From Helopsaltes ochotensis (taxonomy: Eukaryota; Chordata; Aves; Passeriformes; Locustellidae), in the NCBI GenBank assembly GCA_013400155.1, contig VXBM01000094.1, positions 1,070,520 to 1,134,519 of the forward strand: 64,000 bases of DNA. The letters run 5' to 3'. Shown one piece after another: positions 14,552-28,000 of the stretch; positions within the stretch are counted from its first letter, which is position 1; the number at the start of each line of letters is the position of its first letter. A program made the translations under genes and the position numbers. The notes under the pieces are model-generated. The model searched no databases, was not told the DNA's origin, and saw nothing but the letters and a program-made list of their open reading frames with translations.

Positions 14552-17500
14552 TTCTATTACAGAAGACTGCATTTATCTTTGGCTCTGCCATTCTTATGGT
14601 TTAAAAGTTTAGCCCTTCTTCATGTAAACTCCATTTCATTTTGGAAAGGAAGCAGTAGTCTTAAGGAACAAAAGTAGAAAACTGGATGATCTGTTACACA
14701 TGAACTTGGAAAATCTTTTGTAGCTGGGTTTTGCATAATACTCATTGATTTTAACCCACTCAGGAATATTGTTTGCAGCCTAATACTCCATTGCACTAAG
14801 CATTTTAACTGCAGAAATACTGCAGAATGGATTTCCCCCACAATACAGAGCTGTTAATGAGGCCCTAATATCGACTTTTTTAAAAACCAGGAGATATTTC
14901 TGATTTCATTACCTTTTTTGCAATTTTTTAAGCAAGATAGAGACCAAAAGACAAAAAAGAAAAAGCACTCCTATAGGAGTCCTCTTTGCTCCTCTATATT
15001 CCTGTGTCTTTTTGGCAAAAAGCATAAATTGGCTTTGAATATCTTTATACTTCTTTGACTACCAGGCCATTTTTAAGTACATTTTATTGTCTTCTGTATC
15101 ACTAGAAGACAGTATTTTTCAACATAAATTTAATAAAACATCCAAACCTGTTCTTTGAAGTAAAAGGAGTGATATACTCAAAATATTTTCATATTCCCTG
15201 ACACACAGCATTTGAAAGTGGAAAAATTACCCAATTAATTATATGAGGATTCAAATAAGTAATGTTGAGACACATTTTTGAAGCCCAAAGTAAAATGCAT
15301 ACAATACACTATGTACATGGTGAACTACACTTAAGAAAAGCTTTCAAGGAGATATAGCAAGCTCCCTAGGGCCAGAAGTTCTGACAAGAGAGGACAGGTC
15401 TCTTGCAATGTCACACTAACACTTTGCTATACATGTTACTTAAATTTTTCAGTATCTTAGAAAAAATAATCGTTTAATTCTAAGGTAATATTTTTTGTTT
15501 TATTAGCTTTATTGTACAGAATAAAGCCATTTAAATATAAAAAAAGTAAAAATAAAAGTGTCCTTTCAGTTTCAACCTTAACTCTTTCAATATTATATTG
15601 CTTTTAAGACGAAAGAGCAACTAAGTACATCTCATCAAAAAGAAAGAACCCTGTTCAATTTTATTGAACACCTTTTAAATATAAAAACTTTGCAAGTTAC
15701 ATCACTGAATTAAGTATAGGGGTCTGAACAAAAGTATAGCTATTTTTCTAAACATGATTTACATTTCAAATCACCTTTGATGCTATCAAGGAGTAGATGC
15801 CAAGTCTAAAGAAGCTTTAACAGAGTATGGCCTGGAATGCTTTTTACCTCATTGCATTTCACTTAATTACTGCCCATGAAATATGGATTTTATATTTTTA
15901 AATTATGTGATTTTGACATCATTATGTATTATTCAATGTGTATGCTAGATCTGACATCTGAAATGATTAGTTATGTTTGATCTGTTCAATATTGCTTTTT
16001 TTACTATTCTCCACTGCAGAGTTTGCACCTAGCAGACTAGAAGACAGTCTTATTTAGAGAAACTTTTCCAAGGTTCAGTAAAAAATACCAAAAGCTGTAT
16101 TAGGTCCTGTTTTGTTTTCACCTACAGCATAGCTAGGAGATATCCATGGTCAAGACCAAAAGAGCCGGATCAGGTTGTGAAAGTTAAGTTTTATCTGCAT
16201 AGTGATAAGGTCACTCAATATAAAATTCCTCTGAAAGAAATTACAACTTAGTCCCTGTGTTCAGGTAATCCAGTTAGCTAAAACAGGTTTGAGGGGAACA
16301 AATAGTTACCAGAACTAGAAAATAATAAAAAAGAGAAGATAAAAAGCTCAATTTTAGACAGCTACTTTGAACATAAGGTTTCAGCCCCCACCAAACAAAC
16401 TGTATGAAAAAGACATTTCTCACTGTTCTGCCACTGTTCACCATTTTGTTAAAATGATAAAAAGATAGGAATTTTACAGAATCTACTGAAGACACATTTC
16501 TGGAGACAGCATGTGGATGAACAATGCAATTTTGCCATGGTTTAGTGGCAGAAATCAGGGTATTCCACACTGCAGACTAGATCAGGCTTGCTGCAGAAAG
16601 AATTTCACAGTTTTGTTAAATTCATTCTACCATAAAGTTACCTCAAATCATTTGAATCTGTCAACAATTTCTGTAGACATTTCCCACGTGACAGAAGGCT
16701 TTGTGACTATATTCAAACCACATGCTATGGTGCTATGATGAATTTATTATGACTTCCAAAATCAAGAAAGCAACGGGAAATTCAGCCACCTGCTTCCTAA
16801 TCCTATCAGAGCCTGGATTGAAACACTCCAGAGAAACATCTAGAAACCCTGTAAAGACTAGCTTTGACTGTTACATATTCACATATCTCAAATCTCTGCT
16901 TCTTAATTGATGCTTAATGCATACTTCCTTTACCGTGGTCAGTTAAACTGTTCTCAATTAAACAGTTTCTATATTTTATTACTTTTTAAAAGAAAGACAA
17001 GAAAGCTTTCTGGCATTCTTGTACAGCACACATGGGGTAACAGAATTACATTCATTTCTGCAGGTCAGATCTTTTGAGGGTCACCAGGCAGAATTTGTTT
17101 GTCAATAAAATAAGTTTCTGTCACTATGATATTACAGGCATTTGTTAGCACTGCTAAGGCTCTGGTTTCACTCATGGAAGCAAGCGTGTTCCCCCCTCAC
17201 TAAGGCTACCCAAAAGCATGAAAACTACTAAAGTGTGTGAGAAATCCTTGGTATACTCCTTTATTAAAAGTAATAATCCTAATATATATAAATAAATACT
17301 CCTTTATCAAAAGATTATAATTTTAATAACATGCCCTACAAAAGCCTGCCTTCCTAGCAATATTTCAACGCTGATATTTAGAATGGAATGTGACAAAGAA
17401 AAAGACATTAATGAAAATATTTGCTTATTTTTTATCATTAGTTGTTTTACCTAGTCATACTGTAGAATAAATAAATGACTCTATTTATTTGTCTTTTTAC

Positions 17501-17802
17501 AGTTGAAAGTAGATATTTACTTGGGAATAAAAAAACCAGTATGCCACCTTAATGAGGACTTATCCAGCAGAGCTGGCTTTCAGGTCACTCCAATCACAGA
17601 GTGATATCAAGTTGACATTAACAGAAAGATACTACTAACAATCTTTAGCATAGCAAGAGAACCCCCTGCTGTCTACCAGTGACGGGAACTGAGTTGGAAA
17701 ACTTCAGAAAAATCATCAGGCCATGAAATGCCAAATAAAATTCCTTCTTCCATCCAGAGACAAAGGAAAAACAGTATAGCACTACAGCAAATAGGACTTG
17801 AC

Positions 17803-17818
17803 AAAAAAAAAAAAAAAA
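17803..17818. repeat. 16-base poly(A) tract
   Basis: A run of 16 A in FGF14 intron 3 with no recognisable associated element. Confidence 0.95.
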
Positions 17819-20800
17819 GAGAAAATAGATGCGGGTGTTTTCCAACATTTCTTTTGACAAAGCAAAGAAAGTGAAGAAAAGGAGGTTGTTTCAACTTCTT
17901 AGAAAAAAAAACCAACCTACATATGAACAAACATATTTACAGAACTTCTTTTACAAGAATATGACTTAGTCTAATTATAAATATATGCACTAACACACCC
18001 CTTTATGCATATTAAAAAATAGCCTTTTAAAATGAACTTGTATTTAGGAAGTTCTTTGCTTTTGATTATCTAGAACTTTTACTAAAAAATATGGGTAGAT
18101 TTCAGCATTCTCTCCATTCCTAAAAATCTTGAAAATTTGGTTGAGTAACTTCTTCTTTTTTCTGCATTTTTGGATTATTTACTTTATTAAAAAAATAACT
18201 ACCTAGAGGAATTCAGAGCATCTCTTTCAAAGTACTTTTAATTTTTATTTAATACCTTAAATGCCTAGAATGTAACAATTCCTTTACATCATTTCTTTAT
18301 TCAGCAATACCTATCTCAACAGCTAACTTGTGGAGGTATTTTTTGACTTTTCAGTTAAGCAACTAATCAAAATTTTCTTTACATTTCCATGAGTAGTTTT
18401 ATTGTTCAGATCTATTCATGAAGTTTCTACCATTGTCAGCTCACACAAAAATGTGTCTATGGAAGTCATGAGGATGACAAGGTTATAGTGCAATTTTTAA
18501 GACTACTATGAAAAACTCCATGCTCTATTTCTGAGTGTAATTTATCCACAAACAAATAAAAGTGAGCATGCCTCTTTGCAACTAATAAAATCTGTGATCT
18601 TCCAGAATAAAAGGTCATTTAGTGTGAATGTTGGATCTTGTCTGTCTCCAACATGGCCCATGTCCCTGCAATTCCTATTAGGGTAACTCCAACAATGTCA
18701 AGTTAGGCTATTTTTATCATGGCTAGTTTCTGACAATATTCATTATGAGACTGTTTTCATATAGTGAATTTGTTTTCATATGGTTGGCAGAGTTTGAAGT
18801 GAACCTAATATAATCTACCTGTGGATCATGTAATCCTAGTCCTTTCCTTTGTCTCCTTCTTTCTCAATGTCATACTTGCACAGCCAAAGCTGTGTGTTGA
18901 ACAAAGTAGTTGAGACGCTACCCCACTATTCCTCATATTCCATCCATAGAGCAGTCACCTCCACATGATAATCCCTGAAAATCAAGAATCAATTGACCTA
19001 TCTTCTACTCTAATCATGTCAGTTGAAGAAAAGGGACTTTCACAGTTCTGAGCACCAGGCAGGATGCTGACACTTGTCAAAGATGCAGTGAAATTTCTCT
19101 AAGTTAAGGGAAATACCAATTTTATCTTTTATTCTGTTTTCAAATGCTATTCTTCAGCCACCTTCAATGGTCAGATGGATGAATGCTAAATGGGTGATAG
19201 AATAGCCTCAGCTGATGCTTCCTGAAGTTGTCACTTTCAATGCCTGAGAGGCCGATTCCTTCATCTCCTTTGCTGCTGGCGCCAATAGACACTTGAAAAT
19301 GAAGAGACAAGGGCACACTCCCGATCTTCAAATGTCAATAAGAAAATAGTCAACTCAGTCCTCCTCATGAACAACTAAATGTTGAAACAGAATATTAAAT
19401 GCTGCCTCTTGTTATGTTACCCTAACACTTAAAAGTAGTTCTCCAGAGAAAAAAAGGGTGGGGGAGGAGAAGAAGAAAGCTCAAGGTTGAAAGCAGCTTG
19501 AAATTACAAATGCATTCTACTAAAAGCATTTGTGTACTGAATAAAATTAAGGATATCTCCCTGATATATTCTGTTCCAGAAGCTGAATGAGAATGATGCT
19601 TACACTTATGCAAATGGTTCCAGTACCTACTGAAGTGTAGCTTCAGATCCCACTGGAACAAATGGAAAAATTGCTACCAAATCTAAAAGTCATTCTAGGC
19701 CATTGTAAAACCAAAAGTAACTCTACAGATATTGTGCTTCCAATTATACTTTACTCTTTTGTCTGACTAGACTATTCTCTCATTATCACACTAACACGTA
19801 TTTTTTACTTCCCTTGGAAGGAAACATCCAAACCTATCCTAGGGTAAAGAAAAAAATACCAACAAGAATTTTGGAATGTAGTTAGTCCCCCGGCAGGTCT
19901 ACTTTTTAAATAAAATTGCACAAAATTTAAACCCTTATATTTTTTTTCCTAATAGCCAAATTAATCCAGTAATACAAAACACTGGAGGGAGAAATAGTAG
20001 CAATCCTTGGCAAACAGATTAAAAAAATCTTGTGCTTCTACCTATTCCTGACATCATCTAAGCTACTTCTAAGAGTAGATCTTTTCATAATATTATTCTC
20101 TTTCCCGATGATCTAGGCTGTGCTAAATTTTGGCCTGTAGCCTGAACAGCAATGTGAAAGGGTATAACTGCTCAGGGGACATCAGTCACAACACGGAAAT
20201 CACATGCTGGCCAAGAGGGACGGGAAAAACAGAACATATTTTGCTTTTGAAATGTTGCCTATATTTTGTTCTGTGCCTGTGGTATAAAACCCTTTCTCTA
20301 TTTAAAATTCACCAGCCGTTAGGCAATTCTGCGATAAGTAAACAATTCCATGGTGAATTAGGCAATCACATCTCTTTTGTGGATAACTTTGGGTCTTTAG
20401 CTCTGTACATCTGTGGAATCACAAAGTACAGGTATTTCATTTTCATGTTGAATTATTGTTTTTAGTTTTGCAGACACAATCACACTAAAGATTACGTAAT
20501 ACCATGTAAATGTCTGGTAAAAATCTGATCAGTCTGTTAATAAGACAAAGCCTTCCATAACATGATGTTCTATTGGAAAAAGAAAGCCATGGGTACACAG
20601 AAGGAATTAAATCTTCAGGTTTTCGTTTCACTTATTCAAAGTACAAGGTTTTCCTGCAAATCCTGTCCATTAAGTCCAGGTGTTTGTGGTGTTCCTGGTA
20701 GTGGCATCATGTCACTTTTTATTAAAAAAATGTTTGTGACAAATATATCAGGAGAACAGAATGTAGAGATGAGTCACATCTGAATTCAAACAATGGGGTG

Positions 20801-21829
20801 ACATGTCTACTCATCCCTACTCCAATGGTTTTGCTGCAGTAAAATTCAGGTTTGACTGCTGTTTTTTCTACAGATCTACGATTCCTTGAGACACACCCCT
20901 GGGGAGAGAAAATATGTCCCCAAGGCTGTATTTGTAGTCTGCTAAAAAACAAGAATCCCTGTCAAATCAACAGGAATCAGTCAAGAGAGCTTCTCATCTG
21001 ACAGTGAATAGAATATGCCGAATAAACACTGCACAACAAACTCACCAGTTTAACCTTTCCAAGAGGGATTTCTGACAATGCTCTGTTATGCCAACCCTGA
21101 TACCAATGAGATCAGTGATTCCCATTAGCATCAGAACTAGGCTAGCACTTGGTACACCTAAAAATTTCAGAGCCCTTCAATATTCGGGCAGAAATTTTAG
21201 AAATTTAAAATTGGAATTATTAATTACATCAAGCTGTGGGCAGAAAAGGTCCCACCATCGCTAGGAGTTATTCTGGTGCTGTGCCACAACTAGTGCCTGC
21301 TCAAGTAACAAGCCAAATGAACCTCATACCTTCCTTTGGCATGTCTGTTTCCACCTAAAACTGACTCTGACTGAGTGGTTCAAAATGAGGGAAAGAGGAG
21401 AAGGCAGGAGTCACACCCTCTTCAACTCCTGTATGGGAACTATGATGTTTGTCTAAATGAGCATAATGAGCATCATAAAATCACGCACTATCCACAGGAA
21501 TACACCAAGGAACACTTAGTGAAAGTTGCCAGCAGGTAAAGAGGACTGAGAAATTTGACAAACCAAGAGGGAAATCAAGATTTGATGTTTGCTAACTATG
21601 TACAAGTTTGCCGGACCCTTGCTTTCCCAGTCAGTTTTGTATAGACACACAAAAATCAGTGTTAACACACTGACTTACATTGCAAATGAACTCTAATTGA
21701 CAAATAGTTAGCTACAAATTAACCTAGAAGGAAGTGAAATGTGGTCCCTAGTTCTCCGTTCCTAGGCTTAGTTACTCGGGAATGACAAGGGATAATCTCA
21801 GCCTTTTCTGTAGACGTATTCGCCCACAG

Positions 21830-22090
21830 ACTGTCACAGGTCTGCGGAGCTGCACACCAGAGCATGCCCTTGGTCAGAGAAAATCCCACGGGGAAAGGTG
21901 ATGGAAGCAGCCCCTGTGCCCTGTGGCATGCAGAGGAAAGGGAGGGGAGGATGAACACCCTCAGGCAGGTCCCAGATAAACAAGCTCTGCCCACATGTGA
22001 GAGGCCAAGGGAAGGGCTCATTAGTCGGGACATGCAGAGTCAGCATTTCTGTGGGCCTGCCCAGATGGTCAAGTTTCCATGCAGGATCCA
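21830..22090. other. GC-richer unassigned patch in intron 3
   Basis: A GC-elevated block with purine-rich runs (gaggaaagggaggggagg). Overlapping short frames occur on both strands and are mutually exclusive, which suggests composition rather than coding. No repeat family is recognised. Confidence 0.35.
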
Positions 22091-25000
22091 GCCCATGGCT
22101 AAAGCTGCATTAGAAACACAAATATCCCACATTTTTTCACAGGGACACATGGCATATGGAAAGATTACAGGAGATATAAATTTATCACTGATCATCATTC
22201 ACTAAGCTTAGCTACACATTTGCCTCTTCAAATGCAAAAATGAATATGCTACAACAATAAAATATATCTGTATGATGGAAAGGTGGAACAAGACCCTTAA
22301 AAAATCAAGAATAATAGGAAATCTGTTACAAAAATGTAATGGATATTGTGTATAAATCAGTCATCAAATGCTTCTATGCGTTTTGCCAACATCTGCTATT
22401 TACAAGACTGTATTTTTTCTACAAAGTCCTGTTGTAGAGTTGTACACTTCAATAACATTTTAAATATGCCATCCCTCTTTTGAAGTCCAATCATAAGGAC
22501 CACACATGATACAGAAGTGTGTTGTAAAGATATTTAATACACACATACTTGAGCCCACACCATCTTATAGGATATGAGGGGTACCGTACCTTAGAAGGTT
22601 CCCTGAAATGATAGGATGCTTGCATAATTTTCTTCAATTACCTAGGTAAATACCATTCTCATCTTTTGTCTTAATATTATCAGATATAAAGTGAATATTC
22701 TTATAAAGGTATTTATTTTTTTAGAGAAATTTAAAAATAAAAATCACAAAATATGCATTTGACTATTTCATTTTTGCAAGGTAATGTGGATTTTTTCTCA
22801 CATAATGAAAGCAAATATTTGCCTGACTGAAGCCATCCTTCACACAAACAGAAGTATTTTTTTGAAAATAGACTATATATCAAAAACTCTCAGTTAATTT
22901 CTGTCTCTTTGTATCTAGGCACGTATCTTTTGGAAATAGCCCTGAATAACAGAAGATACATTAACTATGCAGTTACAGAAGTGATAGACAGCATCACATG
23001 TGTCTAAGTGTTCTATGCCACAGAAAGCTGGGTTTTTTCCTTACCTCTACCTCTTGACGATTCAATAGGAAGTCTTGTCTACACTGTAAGAACCCCACTT
23101 ATTATGAAATGGATTTCAATTTACCACAAAATCCCCCCCAAATTGTCTGTAATATTTTCAATACTCATTAACCATTGATGGAAAGAAGTAGTAGGAGTTT
23201 GTTTTGGAAACATGTTTTTGATAATTGTCTAAAAAATTGAGATTCCAAGTACTTGGTAGCCTTTTTCCTTACTTGGATGCAATGAATGAGTAAGATTAAA
23301 CAGCAATGAAAGGAAAATTAGAAATTTCAAACATGATCCTTTTAGCTTGGGATGTGATGATTAGAAGGGAAGTAAGAGAACAGAAGGCAAGAGTAGTATA
23401 CAAGAGAGTGAGATGCATTCAACATTTAGGATTACAGACAACCCCAAATTTCTAAGAGCAACAAAGCAGAGAATAAAGAAACATCCAGAATAGTGTAGAT
23501 GTATTTATGCAACAAAACAAACACAGGGATGCTACCATGAGAGACAGAATTGCCAGAAGCAGAAATTTGACAGACTTGATTAAGCTGCTGGTCCATCAAG
23601 CCTGTGCTCAGCCTTTAGCTGTGACCATTGCACAGCAGTTCAGAGACAAACCTCCTTCAGAGCAACTGCACTATATGATGCTCTACATTGGGGAAAGCAT
23701 TGACTCCCTGTGGCAGTCATCCTACTTCCTGAAGCATGAGATTAGATTACCTCATTTTAGCATACCTACCCACAGTTACTATTCCTTGTCATACAATTAT
23801 TGAAAAATATCCAGCTGCGGCTGCAAACTCCATGATCATCTGTGCTTTGCCAAGTTAAGAAGTGCAACTTTTAATCTTGGGGCATTTATATACATTCCAG
23901 GGAGAGAGAACACATATAGTAAGAGATTTTTTGCACAGGGATATAAGAAATATACATGAGAAAGGGAAATGAATAATTTAAGAAATATGAAACTATTTCC
24001 TACAGGCAAAAATTCAACTAGATCCTGGATACTGTAGACATTAATGAAACAAATAGGACCTACATATTTGGTTAAGAGGCAAAAAACAGTGCTGCAAGTT
24101 TTAAGTCAAGTTCTGTTATTAGCCCCAGTACAGCATTTAAATTCCAAGAGGAAACAACGGCCACAGAGTAGGAAGCCACATTATAATACTGTATCCTTAT
24201 ATATTCAAAGCAGCATTTTTCATTAAACAATATGGTTTATAAACAGTAATTCAAATAGTAGCCATTTGTGAGTGGGAAAAACTCAGAAAGGTAGTAATCA
24301 ATGTAAGCATGAGACTTGAACAATAATGACATCATCCTAAACATTTCTGCAATGATGATATCATTATAGGGTTTTCTACAATACTGGTCTGCTCCACTGT
24401 GCTATTTATCCACTTTCTTATATCTCTTCTTATCACAGTCTCCTTATGTCAGCCTCATTCCATTCATCTCTTTCCTTCTCACTTCTCTCCTGCCTTATCA
24501 AAGTCTCGTGTGTCTCTGCGTTCCTCTTTTTTTTCACCTTATCTTGTGTGTGAAAGCATTGGCTTCAGCACCTTCAATCAAGAATGTACCGAAAACCTAA
24601 CCCACTGAAAAAAATCATGGACTTAGTATGTACATTGTACCCCTCTTCTACGACATGCTGTAGCAGGGACATCTGACACTCTTTTGTACAATGTAGCAGT
24701 GCTATGTTATCAGTTGTTCCTTAAGTGCTACCATAGAATAAATAAATTCATTAGCATTTTTCTGTATTTATTTTTGGAAGGCAACCTGAGAGACAAATTA
24801 TCTACCTCCAAAACCAGATATAAATAAGCATAAACCATGCAGATGTTTCCCTCTTCCCTGTCAGTGTATTTCAACTGCTGGAACATGCTGAACTTGTTTA
24901 CCTTTTGAGAGATGCAGCCCAGTTTACAAAAGAACAGAGCCCTGAAACATGCTGTATCCCTCTCAAAATTTTTTTTCAATATGAAGCAAATATAGGTCCC

Positions 25001-28000
25001 TTTCTAACTGATCCCAAATTGAATAAAAAATAACTGGAAATGCAAAAATGCTATACGTATGTAAGGAAGCACTTTAGTGGTAAGCCCTTGAAACAAGAGA
25101 GTTTCCATAAAGTCTATGCCTTTACACTCTTAAAAATATGACATAATCAGTTTTCAAAAGTCCTTACCAGCAGCTGTGGCTTTCAAATAATTAAAAATAC
25201 CCATTTTTCTCTCTCCAAAATGAGCCAGAATTCTTCCAAGATACAGATAATGACAAGTGAAATAAGGTCCTATCCTTTTCTTAGTAAAGTCTATGTTGGA
25301 AGATAAATGTGTGGGAGCAGGCTGAGACTCTAAAGCGTAAGTCTGACATAAGAAAGAAAATAATGTTTTCTATTGATCACAATATTATGAGACAATCCAC
25401 TCTGATGTGCTTACATTTGCGAAATCACAGTTACCTCAAGAGCAGCGAGATTTACCCTTTTCTGATATTTAGCATACTTTGGACCACTAGAAAAAAAGTT
25501 TACATACATCTCTTAAATCACAGAGCAAGCTCTACTTGTTACTTTTTCTCTAAACAGATATATTCCCAACTATTTCTACAATACTTTGCAAGCTGGAGAA
25601 TGATCTTTACCACAACGTAGATCAACTACTGTTGTAACAACGTTGTCCTGGTGTCAACAATAACCCCTTTTTGATTATTCTTGTAAAAAATTTAAAATTT
25701 TGAAACATCACATTTCCTCTTTGGTTTTGTCTAGTTTAAACTCCCCTCTGTTCTGTTTATGATAAGGTTTTATGCACCTTCAAAGTTATGCACATGATAA
25801 GTTTTGCTATTCCAAAGTATGAAGTAAGGCGCTGTGAAAAGCTAGACAAAATTTATTTTTCATTTGACTTTGATTTGAATATTAGAAATACAGACAACTT
25901 CTGTTCTCACTCTTTTCCAGGCTTCACTGAAGGTGCTCCTATGTTCTTCCTTGAGGCTGAATTTTGTTCTCCTCACAGAGGTCAATTATGTGGGCTTAAA
26001 GAAGTGGCAGAAATAACGGCATTGGGAAGCTGCTGAAATGTCAGGAGAAATCCTCAAAGGCTTTTTTTTCAGGTGACACTTGCCAGAGCGATAGAACAAA
26101 TACACTTCTCAGCAATAGATATTGATGTTCTCTCTCTTTCATGAAGGCTGTGACACAGACTGATATCTTACTGCAACAGAAATGCTGCCCCAACCAACAC
26201 CCTTCCAACACCCTCAACACTGTGTACTGTGGCCGATGAGAAAAACAAACCCCCACCTCACAAGAGCATTATTCTGTTAAGTTTGTAGTGTGACATTCCT
26301 AATTCTGAAATACTTTAAAAAATTTTGGTAAAACCTCCCAGAAATGTGGCCATGTCTCTCCAGTACTTTCTACATCCTTCCAGTCAGGTTCCCACTACCC
26401 CATACTCGGAAGAGTACCTCTGGAGCCTCAGTGCACAATGGTGGAAGAGGGGACCAGGGAGGTCAGACCTGGCCCTGCAGGCTCAGCCATCTTTTAAAGC
26501 ATCAGTCTTACTGAGAAACCATGCAGTGAATTCCTATGACTTTGATACCTGGACAATATCACAGGTGTACTCTTTCCTCTCTGGTTTAGTCCACATCTCT
26601 GGTCTCAGAAAACTGGCAGAAGAAATGGTGAAACAGGAAACACAAAGAAGAAAACACAAGCAGGTTAAGATGTTCTAGGCAGGATTTTTCCTTGTCTACA
26701 TTTTGGATTTTCCCTTTTCTATTCCTCTGATACCCACCAAATACAGGTAGTATGGTGCCAAACTGCTCCTATGATGAAAAAGGGAACCAGTAGCCCTTCC
26801 ACACACTCCCAGATATATGAAATAACTCTGGAGAAAAATCCATTGATGTAAACCCACAAGACTCTCATATCCTCATCACAGGAAAATAGGAATCATAAAA
26901 TGGACTAACATAAGTTTTAGCTCTAAATTCATCCTGCTAAGATAGCAGGAAATCCTAGAAGCAAAACAAAACCTGCAGCCCCCAGGAAGTTGAACTAATG
27001 AACCTCTTGCAAAGGGAGTTGATCAAAATTAACATCAAACCCAACAAAAGCTTTTGCCAAGTACTGCACTGCCATCTTCCTGCTGAAGGCAATACCTGTT
27101 CCCCATGGAGAATCCCTGCAGCTGTGCTCCCTTTTTCAATGCATGGAGCCAGTTTCATTCCTCTTAATTTTGACAAGACAAAACCTGGAAATGAAACCTC
27201 ATCTTGCTCACCCTTTCAAAAGGAAGAAAGGAATAAGGCATAATTTTTGACTTTAACATATGAAGTTGACAACTATTATTTCAAAAATCCCATTAGTAAC
27301 TGAGATGGCTCTCTGTGGAAAAATCCAGATTCTCCAACTAGCTTTCACAGTTATTTAGTCAGTCATAAATATTAAATTATTCACAGTTCATTAAACCATC
27401 TAAAATAAATTGCAACTCGCTTTTATAATTCTCATTGCTCACTAACATGCATGTAAAACTGGGAAGCTTCCAATACATAAATAGATTCTATTTATGACTA
27501 GCTATATGTCGATATACAGATATAATTATTTGTAAATATACACACACTGAGAAATAAAGTTGGACACAGCAATCCAAAGCTTCAAATAAAGTGAGTTTAG
27601 TGGACAGTCTTTAAGTGATCTAACCCTTAAAAGAAAAAGGAAAAACACAACATGAAAAGGCTCTTCTTATATTTCATATGATAGACAATAACTAATTATG
27701 GTATTACTATACTTACTTTAAATGCGTGCAAAAAATCAGGTTATGATTTTGAAAAAGAAATTTGGAAGTTTTCTCTTAGGAATTTAGTAAAACCCTATCA
27801 AACTCCAAAAATTTTTCTGCTCCTTTATTTGACAAGCCTTTGATAGTGTATGTTAGAGACCCTGGCTCAATCAATTCTCAAAGGACAGAATACAGATCTC
27901 AAGTGCTGCAGCGGGAAAAATAGGTATGAAAAGCTCTTGAGACTCATCTTCCTACAAAATTTGCTGTTCTCCTGTTTCAGGAAATACTGAAATAACACTC

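Noticed and set aside
17469..17490. Short AT inverted repeat (AAATAAAT, 6-base loop, ATTTATTT) as a possible hairpin or terminator
   Set aside because: Expected by chance in AT-rich intronic DNA, and intrinsic terminators do not apply in a vertebrate nuclear gene.
20130..20465. Plus-strand frame of 111 codons
   Set aside because: Cys- and Phe-rich with no known motif. Compatible with random AT-rich sequence.
23507..23803. Plus-strand frame of 98 codons with a fairly protein-like composition (MRDRIARSRNLTDLIKLL)
   Set aside because: No family recognised, no splice sites or promoter context that stand out, and a single short frame in a long intron. A translated search could reopen it.
26325..26678. 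Plus-strand frame of 117 codons
   Set aside because: Length is only slightly above chance for 64 kb. No recognisable domain, and it sits inside FGF14 intron 3 on the antisense strand.
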